From: Metallyticus violacea | Taxonomy: Eukaryota > Arthropoda > Insecta > Mantodea > Metallyticidae | Assembly (NCBI GenBank): GCA_030762175.1 | Contig: CM060831.1 | Location: forward strand, 85,216,501-85,280,500 | Direction of reading: 5' to 3' | Length of the DNA: 64,000 nucleotides | Shown here: piece by piece, positions 10,189 to 20,364 of the stretch | Layout of the letters: each line of letters starts with the position of its first letter | Numbering within the stretch: the first letter of the stretch is position 1 | The notes under the pieces: generated by a model | The model's input: only the letters and a program-made list of their open reading frames with translations | The model's database searches: none | What the model was told of the DNA's origin: nothing | Position numbers and translations under genes: made by a program

Positions 10189-10597
10189 CTAGACATTGTC
10201 AAATTTGTTGTTGTCACCTAGAACATCTTTGTAGAACTCAGTTGCATCATCCGGTACTCCAAAATACTTTAATAGTGCAGAAATATCCTTCATTTCTTTG
10301 TTAATCATATTATGCTTTGGTAGAAAAGTGGACAATAGTATTACTGAATGACGGTTTTCTCCTGAATCTCGGAAGTATGTGCTTCCTGTACATGACGCGA
10401 TGACTATTCATTTTACATGGTAACCTACGTTTCAGTACTTTCTGTGTATTATCCTTTAGGTTTTCAATTTCCCAGTCTTCATTGAGTTCTCTCAGGGTGC
10501 CGTGAAGACGTCATAGACAAGATTTTTGTGTGTGTGTGTATGATTTCTCAATTCTACTAAAGACTTGATCTACAGCCATGTCGCTATGTCCAAAGAC
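10189..10597 (-). pseudogene. Relic of an unidentified multi-domain or transposon protein, C-terminal part
   Basis: On the minus strand a strong acceptor-like tract (TTTTTTTATTTCTTTTCAG, AG at 10598-10599) is followed by FGHSDMAVDQVFSRIEKSYTH. After a frame change come LRELNEDWEIENLKD, RLPCKMNSHRVMYRK and HILPRFRRKPSFSN, then, after another shift near 10320, MKDISALLKYFGVPDDATEF, ending at TAG 10189-10191. The amino-acid quality is clearly protein-like over 130 codons, but at least two frameshifts break it. The GHS...D.VF..IEK motif recalls the C-terminal part of transposon-borne DDE/RNase H-like proteins in arthropods, but I cannot name the family with confidence. Confidence 0.45.
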
Positions 10598-10599
10598 TG

Positions 10600-11333
10600 A
10601 AAAGAAATAAAAAAATAACTCTTTTTCAAGAATCTCTAAAGTAAGTCAGAAAGCAACTCCAACAAAGCCGAGGCAATTTGTTTGCATTCTCTTGAAGACT
10701 ATTTATCAGTCAGGTATAGAAAACAATTTCTTTTTTTTTTTGCTAACTAGCATGGATCATGATGCATAGATTATGTACCCAAACTTGCCTAGCATAGAAA
10801 TATTCGCTCATTTAAAAGTTGCTGTTGCTGCATATGGAAGGTAATACCTGGATTTTCTCCTTTCATTATTGCTTAGCAAGAAGTTTATGCAATCTGTGAC
10901 TTAGTTCTTAATTAAAATATTTATAGAATACTTTTTCGTATTTATAACATAGTTTGAAAGGTGGCACCCTTCTTGACTCTATACCTTCTGCCACCGTAAC
11001 ATATTTTTACCGGTACATGACTTTCAGAGACGCTGGAATCACCATCCACTCCGATTTAACTTGAAATATTTCTTCTTACAAACATGACGGCACCATTGAT
11101 AACGTCTCTAAAGGTAACCGGAGAATGTGTAGACGACATTGAAGTATGATTGCGAGATGATAAGCAACCAATCGAAGAAGAAACATTGTTACAACAATGA
11201 GCAACATAATATTAACAATGCGCATTTCTGTTATTGCCAACATGAAACAAAAGTAAAAAAGAATTTATTGCATTTGTCGACTTTTGCTTCAACTCTCAAA
11301 TTGCATATATTGGTTTTTGCTAAAACCCCTTGA
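10600..11333. other. Spacer, nothing recognised
   Basis: AT-rich; no repeat or exon identified. Confidence 0.4.
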
Positions 11334-11410
11334 CTATACATGATATTTATCTATATACATGATATTTATCTATATACATGATATTTATCTATATACATGA
11401 TATTTATCGA
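11334..11410. repeat. 19-bp tandem repeat, four units
   Basis: The unit TGATATTTATCTATATACA starts at 11341, 11360, 11379 and 11398 with no differences among the complete units. The identity suggests a recent expansion. There are no spacers, so this is not CRISPR-like. Confidence 0.95.
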
Positions 11411-11997
11411 TTTTTTGTTAAATTCAATTCACTGGACGACGTGGAAGATCAAAACTGTGTCTTTATGATGTATAACTCAATTTGAAAAAAGTTTACATTT
11501 ATTGAGTTTCAAAAAGCACTACTCATGTATGAAACAACACTTTTATTAAATATTTTGCGTAGTTCAAGGCACACACGTACGACGTTACAGTGTTTTGTGG
11601 AGTTAGAATCGTCACATTACATTAGCGTGTGAAATATTTTATCCGTTTGCACCCAACTTCTTCATATACAGACTATATAATGTGTGAAATGATGGTTTTT
11701 AGCATCATTTTTCCTTCTCATTATATTTAACTACACTCTAATTATTTATTTAGTGAGATACGTTAGATCCGATAATAATGTGCAGAACCTAGCGCTTGAG
11801 TGCACTCTTCAATACCCTTAGCAATAAAAGAAACGGTTTGTCTATAAAGTCAACTCATCCACTTCCTTTGCTCGAACTCAGATAGTTCAAAAGCTGTACT
11901 TTCTTCCTTCCTCGCTAATGCAAATATCTAAGAAAGAGTTCTGGATGCGCTATTTGTCACATGTTAACAATTCGTCATGTGTGTATGTCGTCATATA
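11411..11997. other. Spacer, nothing recognised
   Basis: No gene or repeat seen between the 19-bp tandem repeat and the mariner at 11998. Confidence 0.4.
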
Positions 11998-13310
11998 CGA
12001 GGAGAGATCCACAAATATTTGGCTTAGCTGATAAGAATTATCACCTTCACAAAATCCTTATCAGGTGTCATACCTTATATGTTAAATAATTGCAGCTGTA
12101 ACTGTGTTCAGTTGTTCAGATATAGTTGCATAAAGAAGACTATGTGTAGAAGATTGTGACATGTTCAAAATGGAGTATCCCGCTGTTATTAAGTTCTTCA
12201 CATAGAGGCATTTACTCCAAATGAAATTAAACAGCGATTGAACGGTGTATATGGGGAAGTATCCCCCTCATATTCTACCGTAAAAGAATGGGCCAAACTT
12301 TTTCGAATCGGTCAAGAAAGCATTGAAGACGAAGAGCGTGCAGGTCGGTCCTTGGAGGTGCCCACTCCTGAAAATATCGCATCGCTCTTGTGAAAGGAGA
12401 AATTATGGATGACCGGCGGCTCAAAGTTACAGAAATAGCAGCAAGGTTGGGGTTTTCTAAAACAACAGTCCTTCGAATTATTCAAGAACATTTAAACATG
12501 AATAAGGTTAGTGCAAGACTAACAGGTGTAGTGCAAGGTTAGTGCAAGGTTAGTGCCTAGACTTCTTTCCTCAGTCCAAAAGCAGCAACGAGTCATCTGT
12601 TGTCAGGCATTTTTGGAGCTCAGCCGTAGCAACGAGAGAAAGGTTCTGGAAACCATTGTTACAGGAGATGAGATTGTGGTCCTCTACTATGATCTCTTGT
12701 CCAAAAGAGAATCAATGAATTTGCGTAAACCTGGCGAAGCACCGCCTCTAAAGGCCAAGGTCACTCAGTCAACCAAGAAGATCATGGCCACAATCTTTTG
12801 GGACTGTGAAGAAATACTCTTCATTGACTTCAAGGAGAGGAACACCACAGTAAATGGGGAGTACTATGCTGGCCTACTGCACAGATTGCGTGCTTCCATC
12901 AAAGAGAAAAGGCGAGGAAAGCTGAGTGGTGGTGTGCGCCTTCTTTACGACAACGAGCTTGTGTGCACACAGCTCTTGTTGCAAAGGAAGCTATGAAGAA
13001 ATGTGGCTTCATGGAGAAAGACCATCCACCGTACAGCCCAGATCTAGCTCCCGGTCACTATTTCCTCTTCTTAAAACTCAAGGAGGACCTTCGAGGAAGG
13101 GAATTTAGCGTGACGAAGAAGTGATGGAAGCTGTTTATGCCCATTTTGTAGACAAGACTTTTAACTATTTGGGGGGAGGGATTGAAATGTTAATTCAAAG
13201 ATATGAGAACTGTGGCAATAAATGGTAACTATATTGAAATGTGAAATATAGTTTTTGTCTTCCTCATACTTAGAAAATGGTTAGGCCGGAAATTTATGGA
13301 CCTATCCTCG
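11998..13310 (+). mobile_element. Mariner copy 2, full length (1313 bp)
   Basis: Both ends are present: left CGAGGAGAGATCCACAAAT and right ATTTATGGACCTATCCTCG, flanked by TA on both sides (11996-11997 and 13311-13312). The left repeat is diverged. Length is typical of mariner. The internal sequence is collinear with copies 1, 3, 4 and 5. Confidence 0.92.
12161..13244 (+). pseudogene. Mariner transposase, copy 2, multiply broken
   Basis: The ATG at 12161 gives MFKMEYPAVIKFFT and then an immediate TAG with a frameshift. The HTH region continues in a second frame (NEIKQRLNGVYGEVSPSYST), and a third frame is needed after about 12390. Near 12500-12556 a 14-base motif (GGTTAGTGCAAG..) is repeated, a local slippage. 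From 12553 the catalytic half reads well (KVLETIVTGDEIVVLYYD with the first Asp; FWDCEEILFIDFKERN). The second catalytic motif, HDNAPVHT in sister copies, is YDNELVCT, after which the frame is lost. The C-terminus recovers as EMLIQRYENC and ends near 13244. This copy has AAG (Lys) where copies 1 and 3 have TAG. Confidence 0.85.
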
Positions 13311-13312
13311 TA

Positions 13313-13844
13313 TAACTTGTAAATTGGTTCCTAGATTGCTGATGCAGCTTTAAACTATACACACGTGAGGTTTTAGTATTAGTGTTATTACTTCCCCAGA
13401 TATTGTCTGCAATGCTCAGATTTTATTACGAATGTCCAGTGCACTGAGAGGGTGCTAAAAACTCCAGAATTTGTCAGGTGCATTTGAAAGCATAGGGAGA
13501 ACAACGACAAAGGACCAATGTTTCTGTTTTTTAGATTTTGATGTTATTTGATGGGGAGTTCATGAAATTTCTTTCGGTGTGCTCTTCTGGTTTGATAACA
13601 TTTAGGGTCAAGTGATTATTTGCATTTAAATATGTCAGGGAAAATGAAAATCTATGTAAATCTCGCTATGTTGTAGAAAAACGATTGTCTATTCTTCTTT
13701 TATCTTGAGAAAACAATTTAGTGTTTAACAGTCAGATTTTTGGATAATGAAATATACTTTCTAAAGAGAACAACATGAAAATAATTAAAGGTAAATTTAT
13801 ATTGAAATATTCTTATTAAGAAATTAGCTGCACTTCTCAGGAAA
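13313..13844. other. Spacer, nothing recognised
   Basis: AT-rich, no features supported. Confidence 0.4.
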
Positions 13845-14145
13845 GTCGGTCCTGGTGATGTAGTGGTAACCATACTTGCCTTCTAAACGCAAGATCGCGG
13901 GTTCAAACCCGGCCAGGATCGATGGATATTTTCGGGTGTAAAAATCCTAAATATGGGCTTCCTTCAGAAGGGAAGTAAAGTCGGGGGGATCGTGCCGTAC
14001 ATTTACGGCACGATAAAGAACCTCAAGCCTGAAAAAAGAGGCCTCTGAGCAAAATTTGTCGGTCGTTTCACGCCTTGAATAGAATGGGACGCTGATGATC
14101 AGAGATGTTAAAGAGCGTCCGTAAATAAATAAAACAAATAAACAA
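13845..14145 (+). repeat. SINE1 copy, near full length
   Basis: This is the best SINE1 copy. The head GTCGGTCCTGGTGATGTAG has an A box (TGATGTAGTGGTAACC), then a B box (GCGGGTTCAAACCC at about 13899-13912). The body has AAATCCTAAATATGGGCTTC, CCTCAAGCCTGAAAAAAGAG and CGTTTCACGCC, and the tail is GTAAATAAATAAAACAAAT. The flanks CTTCTCAGGAAA (13833-13844) and TCTTCAGGAAA (14146-14156) are a near-perfect target-site duplication. It is transcribable in principle by RNA polymerase III and non-coding. Confidence 0.92.
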
Positions 14146-14156
14146 TCTTCAGGAAA

Positions 14157-14884
14157 TTATCTAGTCATTGGTGTCCAAACATTTTGGCATAGGCGTCCAA
14201 ATTTGTCTTCTTTAATATGGCAATCATATTTACAATATCTGGCGTTTGCATGACGATCTCATGGGGACAAAAACAAAGATTTTTATATAATCTCTTTTCA
14301 TGTGCTTAAGCAAAATGCAATATACAATCTAGATTCATATCATAGTGATTGGTTTTTAATACCAAAGTGAAATTTCTGTTAAAGGAGAATTTCAAGGTGT
14401 ACAAATATTAGGATGGTTGTTCCATCTTATAGAAATCTGCAGTCGGAAAGTGTGAAAGAATGTGAGGGAAGAAAATTCAGAAATGAGTGCTCAATGTTGT
14501 TCGTAGCAGCTGCATTTGTGCACATAATGGTTCTATTACACAAACAATATTGAGAAAAAACCTTTAAATATACAGATACAAATACTAAGTAGTGTAATAA
14601 AATATTTAGAAAATAAACCTTCCCCTCCCCAAGTCAAGACAGAAAGAAAATGATACCATTAAAAGCATTTAAATTTTGTTATAGAGGACTAAACAAGAGA
14701 AACACACAATTCAATACACACATGCATAACACCAGAAAATAAAATACTTTTAAGTACATTTACAATATATCACGATATTATATGCTATGTTCAGTCTAGC
14801 CAAAGGTTTTCTCCTGCTCAGCTTATCTTCCTAATAAATTTGCATTGCCCCTGCAAATTATTTTTATCCAGTACCAAATTTAGA
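14157..14884. other. AT-rich spacer
   Basis: Nothing recognised. Confidence 0.4.
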
Positions 14885-17240
14885 CAAACCGTCCTCCTCC
14901 TTCTTGACCTCACAAAATCTTCAGAGAGAATCTGCAACCTACAGCACCCTGTAGCTTCACATTCTTCAAGAATATGTAGCCAGTTTCCTTTTCACCACAC
15001 ATAAAACACATTCTTTCTCCAGCCTCATCCGTCATGTTCTGCTCTTTCCATCTAGCGAGGCGCAGCCAGGCCCTTGCCACGTTATCTTTTCCTGCCATTA
15101 TATTTATATGTGTTTCCTCACCCATGCCCCCTTTAGTTCCAGCAGCACTTTGTTAGAACACCCAGCTTCCATTACCTGCCTATCAATATCAATTAATCTC
15201 CTTCTAACTTTCCTCCAAACATTTCTTCTATTTCTAACACCCAACTCCCACACCCACCGCGTTCCCATTCCTTTCAAACCCCTTTTTATGGTAGATGCCC
15301 AGGTTCCAGTTTCCATATTTGTCAATTATTTCTGATAGCATATGAATTTTAACTTTGTGTCTTCCCCCTTTGTTAGGTCTAACCAGAATTTAATGACTAT
15401 AATTTTACAAAATATTGTTTCACGGATATACGACTAATTCTTTTCTCACCCCGTAATTTGTCATGCTCCTATCAACCCTTAGAATTCTTTTCATAGAATT
15501 AGTCTGAATTTGATTTTCATCTCGCTCTTATTTTTGTACTGTGCACTTGTAAAGTGCCGATAGGCGTTTCTGGGAGCTTCTTCGTTGAACTGTACAGCTC
15601 CCCCAACTGTCTCCTTTTTAACAGGCCATGTGCTTTGATCATTTATCGTTTATTGTTACAATAAAACCTAAATATATAATAATTTTAACATTCTGGGTTC
15701 TTCTCCTCTGATAATTCCTCTTTGCTGAAAGCCGATCCTTTTTAAAAGTAAATGCTTTTGTTTCCTCTACGTTAACCATCAGATCCGAGGTAGTGCAATA
15801 AACCCTAAGGCCTCATTCATATTAAAATGTTAACATAAACATAATAAAATAAGACGTAACACGTTAACTTAGCAGTGCGCAAACATTCACAATGAAAGAC
15901 GCAAACGTACGTATTAGCCAATCAAAAATAAGAACAAGCGAAGATCGACTAACAGCTGATTGAAAATGGCTGCTTCTGAGCAGACGGCGGTAGCGTTTAT
16001 GCATATGCAAAGAGCAGTAACTAATTTTCTTGGAGTAATATGAGCAAGGATAGCTTTCTTATAATGCAAGTAATCTTTTGTACATTGACGTCATTCTGTC
16101 TACAGAGTCACTGATCTTCAGCTCTCTCTACCGTAACTTGCCCTTACACGGAGCACGGAAATCTAGTGTAACTCTTGCTGCTGGCTGCTGCAAGTCCCGA
16201 GCGACAGCGGAATTCGCAATTAATTCATATATATTAACGCTAACCTCGGGTTAATCCCAGAAACCGGTAGACCCAGTGGTTTTTCGTAAATGTAAATTGA
16301 TAGGGGCGGGTAAATCACTGTAATGGTGGCAAATTTCCTTTGATTGCAGGAAAAAAATTCATGAACATCAATTTATAGCGCATTCTGCACTTGGCACTAT
16401 TCACTATAAAGTCTTGTTATCAAGGCTATATCTGTGAAAGTCACTACCTTTGGCTCTCTTCCCCGTCTCTCGGGACTTGCAGCAGCAAGCATCAAGAGTT
16501 GCATTTGATTTCCGTGCTCCGTGTAAGGATAAATTCTACCATAGAGCTCTACAAACAGAGCGGCTGTGTTCTGATTGGCCGATTTCTTAAGTTTAAGTTA
16601 GACGTGGACGCAAAAACCTTGTGCCTTGCAAGCTTCTAAGTTTTTTTCTAATTGTACGTTTATTTTTATGTTTATGTGAATCATTTTGAATGGTTCCGTT
16701 ACAATACATAGCATCTAGCTTTTACGTTTAAGTTTACATTACGTTGTAAATGGGGCCAACGGCTACCAATGCATCTCTGTAAACCCGCCAGGAGGAGCAC
16801 AATGCAACATCATCTGCGCACAAGAGTACTGGAATTTTCTGATCTTCCACAATTGGTGCATCATAATCAGCTCACACAAATCCATAGAAATGTCATCTAT
16901 GAATAAATGAAATAAAAGAGGTGAAATACTGCGTCCTGGTTTAGCTTCTCTGTTAGAGCCTACAATGTTCCCTCGGCACTTCACACAGAAATTTATTCTC
17001 TCATTAATTGCCATCAGAGCTTTCAACATTTTATCTGGCAGCCCTTTCTACCACAATTTATGCCATAAGGCATTACGAGCCATGAATTCAAGTGCTTTCT
17101 GAAAATCAAGTTCATAATTTTTCAAGCGCGTTCTTCACTTCTCCATTCAGCGCCTCTCCCCGCTGGAAACTCCATCCCACCTCCTTCCTTAAACCCTCCA
17201 AAGCTTTCCGCACTTCCTACCTTGTAAAGATCTCTTTTCT
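14885..17240 (-). mobile_element. Old non-LTR retrotransposon (LINE) relic, split by a foldback element
   Basis: The minus strand carries pieces of one LINE reverse-transcriptase ORF in the correct order. Around 17230-17100 is an RT N-terminal part (EVRKALEGLRK). At 17029-16763 is a core part (MLKALMAINERINFCVKCRG; SISPLLFHLFIDDIS, with the following CADD-like catalytic box broken by frame changes). At about 15805-15700 is a post-RT part (SDLMVNVEETKAFTFKK, then YLGFIVTIN). At 15325-14910 is a C-terminal part (GTRWVWELGVRNRRN; ARAWLRLARWKEQNM; a Cys-rich CFMCGEKE). Many stops and shifts mark an old dead copy. A second LINE of related architecture is at 27598-30170. Confidence 0.75.
15809..16697. 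mobile_element. Foldback / MITE-like element with long inverted arms, inserted in the LINE
   Basis: The two ends are inverted versions of each other. The left end is GGCCTCATTCATATTAAAAT; the right end, read on the other strand, is GGAACCATTCAAAATGATTC. Both then continue with CATAAACATAA..AAATAA and a GCCAATCA box. A second, stronger inverted pair lies inside: 16144-16205 against 16465-16531, sharing CTTACACGGAGCACGGAAAT and GCTGCTGCAAGTCCCGAG. No transposase is present. The trinucleotides beside it (TAA left, TTA right) hint at a PIF/Harbinger-like TWA target, which is inference. It separates two parts of one LINE and so inserted after it. Confidence 0.65.
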
Positions 17241-18070
17241 CCAGAAATATGGAATTGCTAAAATCTTCTTAAAATGGTCAAGTCATGTGAGATATGTCAC
17301 AAAGGGTTATCGGTTATTTCCTTATACGAGCTACTTGTAAGACTATAAATTGGGGGTTTAGAGAATGAAATGGACAATTTATTCGGAAATTTCTAGTCAA
17401 CACTAAAAATAATAAAACACATGAACTCAAACAATTTAAAATCGCGCAGCAAAGTAAAAATTAACAAGTATTGTGACAACTATATGTTATATAATAGTTA
17501 CTACGCAAGTTTGGGCCTTCACACAAGCATTACAATTTCTTTTACAGCATCCCCCATTGAGGCCTGCGCGATTGTTTAATTTAGGAAACCGAAAAGAAAG
17601 GGACAGATTATGACAAGGAAAGAAAGGTAGCCACTAACTACAGGAGAATATAATTATTTTACATTTATAGTTATTGCAATAATTATCATAAAGCCATACA
17701 CAAATCTCACTGATAATGCTTGAACAGCAAAAACAAAAGTTGTGTTATGTGTAAACTGATATTCCCATTCAAGGGGTTTTGTATGACTCTCCTAATTATG
17801 AGACAGTTTGTTTGCGACCCCACGTTGGTGCCAAATTAATAAACTGATTAGTAGACTCTGGCTACAAATTTTGGAGCGATTTGTTGTCGGCATAGAGCGA
17901 CCTCACGTTGTGATGCCAATTTCGAAGTGGTTTTGTATTTTGATTATAGGTCACTTCGGTGCTCTTGTCCATGATTCAATGACAATTTTCCAGGGTGAAT
18001 TCTGCTATTTTATTTACTCATAATCAACATTCTATAGTGTAAATAAGCACGCGATGCGACATAACATATA
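17241..18070. other. Spacer with two PBS-like motifs
   Basis: Mostly AT-rich. At 17815-17832 and again at 17896-17914 the sequence reads GCGACCYCACGTTG(N)TGCCAA. On the minus strand this resembles the tRNA-Lys-type primer binding site (TGGCGCCCAACGTGGGG) that follows the LTR of some Gypsy-type elements. No LTR or coding region was found, so this is a weak trace. Confidence 0.25.
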
Positions 18071-18737
18071 CGAGGGTAGGTCCATAAGTTTCCGGCCTAA
18101 CCATTTTCTATCTATGATAAAGACAAACACTATATTTAACTTTTCAATATAGTTACCATTTATTGCAATACATTTCTAACATCTTTGAATTAACATTTCA
18201 AACCCTCCCCTCAAAATACTCAGAAGTCTAGTCTGCAAAATAGTCATAAACAGCATCCATCTCTTCTTCGTCACACTTAAAATTCCTTCCTTGAAGGTCC
18301 TTCTTGGGTTTTGAGAAGAGGAAATTGTCACTGGGAGCTAGATCTGGGCTATAGGTTGGATGCTCGATCTCCTTGAAGCCACATTTCTTCACAGCTTCCT
18401 TTTCAACAAGAGCTGTGTGCACAGGCGCGTTGTCGTGAAGAAGTCGCACACCACCACTCAGCTTTCCTCGCCTTTTCTCCTTGATGGAAGCACGTAGTCT
18501 GTGTAGTAGGCCAGCATAGTACTCCCCATTTACTGTGGTGTTCCTCTCCTTGAAGTCAATGAAGAGTATTCCTTCACAGTCCCAAAAGATTGTGACCATG
18601 ATCTTCTTGGTAGACTGAGTGACCTTGGCCTTTAGAGGCGGTGCTTCGCCAGGTTTACGTCACTCCATTGATTCTCCTTTGGACAAGGAATCATAGTAGA
18701 GAACCATACTTGCATCTCCTGTAACAATGGTTTGCAG

Positions 18738-18772
<35 letters not shown>

Positions 18773-19370
18773 ACCACGGCAGAGCTCCAAAAATGCCTGA
18801 CAACAGATGACTCGTTGCTGCTTTTGGACTGAGGAAAGAAGTCTAAGCACCCATCTTGCACTAACCTTATTCATGTTTAAATGTTCATGAATAATTCGAA
18901 GGACTGTTGTTTTACAAAAGCCCAACCTTGCTGGTATTTCTGTAACTTTGAGCCGCCGGTCTTCCATAATTTCTTCTTCCACAAGAGCGATGGTTTCAGG
19001 AGTGAGCACCTCCAAGGCCCAACTTGCACGCTCTTCGTCTTCAATGCTTTCTCGACCCATTGGAAAACGTTTGGTCCATTCTTTTACGGTAGAATATGAG
19101 GGGGATGCTTCCCCACATACACCATGCAATCGCTGGTTAATTTCATTTGGAATAAGTGTTTCTTTTGTAAAGAACTTAATAACAGCTGGAAACTCCATTT
19201 TGAACATGCCACAATCTTGTACACTTAGCCTTCTTTATGCTCCTATATCTGAACAACTGAACACAGCGTAATGAAAGTTACAGCAACAGATAAGATATGA
19301 CACAGGACAAGGATTTTGTGAAGACGATAACCGTTATCGGCGAGGCCACAAACTTATGGACCTACTTTCG
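18071..19370 (-). mobile_element. Mariner copy 3, full length (1300 bp)
   Basis: The left end CGAGGGTAGGTCCATAAG and the right end (ACTTATGGACCTACTTTCG) are inverted repeats. TA precedes the left end (18069-18070); CA follows the right end, a mutated TA. It has the same family and orientation as copies 1, 4 and 5. Confidence 0.92.
18228..19207 (-). pseudogene. Mariner transposase, copy 3, broken at a CT expansion
   Basis: From ATG at 19207 the frame is open for 191 codons. They hold MFKMEFPAVIKFFTKETL, the HTH block (PNEINQRL, SYSTVKEWTK), the linker (RRLKVTEIPARLGF, KTTVLRIIHEHLNM) and SARWVLRLLSSVQKQQRV. Then RGNKREREREREKF results from a 27-base CT run (18742-18768), and the frame ends at 18632. 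A second frame from 18599 carries FWDCEGILFIDFKERNT, LLHDNAPVHT (second Asp) and YSPDLAPSDN (third Asp, 34 residues later, so DD34D). It ends at TAG 18228-18230, the stop shared with copy 1. The first Asp region survives only in the wrong frame. Confidence 0.88.
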
Positions 19371-19839
19371 CACCTATTTCTTTACTTAACTATATTTGCA
19401 CCATTTGACCAGCCACCATTTCATCTAATATCGATGATATGTCTATCTGATCTTTTTGTTTCTTTTCATATCTCCTTTACGTGTTTTCTTTTTGCTTGGT
19501 CTATTCCGAGCATCCTGCATAATTGCATTCTTTTATGCTGTATTGTACTATTATAGAAGTAATTAGCAGTTGTTAGATTATTGTTCGAAAGTGCAACGTA
19601 CTACCCTCTGTGCTAAATAACACACTGTAGCAGTTGTTCAAAATGATTTACTTGTTTAGAAAATATGGAAGGTACTTTGCATTTAAGGAAAGACTACAAA
19701 AAGAACATTTCGTCTGCGTATACACTGCCATAAAATAAAACAAATGTTTTCAAAGAAGATCAAAGTAATAGAAAAAAAATGGTTAGTAAAAAGTTTAAAA
19801 CAATGCACTAAATGGTAATTGTGATATGGACTTATAAAT
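19371..19839. other. Spacer, nothing recognised
   Basis: AT-rich; no features supported. Confidence 0.4.
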
Positions 19840-19985
19840 AAGTGGTCTGACGTTCGAATCCTGCCAAAACCAAACTTCTTGACTTCAGATTTTTTTCCAG
19901 TTTTTGCCGCCGGTCCAATAAAATGCCGGGTAGATATCCTAAACATAGGTCTGCGATTACTTCCTTTGCAAATGTTTTTCCTCTT
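19840..19985 (+). repeat. Old, decayed SINE2 fragment
   Basis: GGTCTGACGTTCGAATCCTGCC aligns with the SINE2 B-box region. It is followed in order by TTTTTTTCCAG, AATGCCGGGTAG, TATCCTAAACATAGGTCTG and a pyrimidine-rich end. The divergence is far greater than in the other copies. The tRNA head before 19840 is not recognisable. Confidence 0.6.
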
Positions 19986-20064
19986 TTATAAACTTTAAGT
20001 CACACATATATCACCGCTGCCCACCGCTTGTATACAACAGGCGTTAACGCCATTAAAAATGTAA

Positions 20065-20357
20065 GTCGGTCCTGGTGGTGTATTGGTTACCATACTTGCC
20101 CCCTAAACCCAAGATCGCGGGTTCAATCCCGGCCAGGATCGATGGATTCTTTCCGGCGTAAAAGTTGTAAGTGTGGCTTCCTTCAGAAGGGAAGTAAATC
20201 CGTGGGTCCATTGTCGTACATTTACGGCACGATAAAGAACCTCAACTTGAAAGAAGAGGCCTCTCAGCAAAATTTGTCGGCCGTTTCACGCCCTGAATTG
20301 AATGGGACGCTGATGACCTGAGATGTTACAGAGCGTCCATAAATAAACAAATAAAAA
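20065..20357 (+). repeat. SINE1 copy, near full length
   Basis: The head has A box TGGTGTATTGGTTACC and B box GCGGGTTCAATCCC; the body and tail are as in the copy at 13845. AAAAATGTAA before it (20055-20064) and AAAACATGTAA after it form a target duplication. The 97-codon open frame across it is a by-product of the repeat. Confidence 0.92.
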
Positions 20358-20364
20358 CATGTAA

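Noticed and set aside
11334..11410. CRISPR-like short repeats
   Set aside because: The 19-bp units are directly adjacent with no spacers, in a eukaryotic genome.
13845..13925. tRNA-like sequence with good A and B boxes
   Set aside because: It repeats in five copies with a shared non-tRNA body and lacks a paired acceptor stem, so it is a SINE head, not a tRNA gene. The same holds for the SINE2 heads.
15108..15335. A 75-codon plus-strand frame
   Set aside because: It is the shadow of the LINE C-terminal region on the minus strand.
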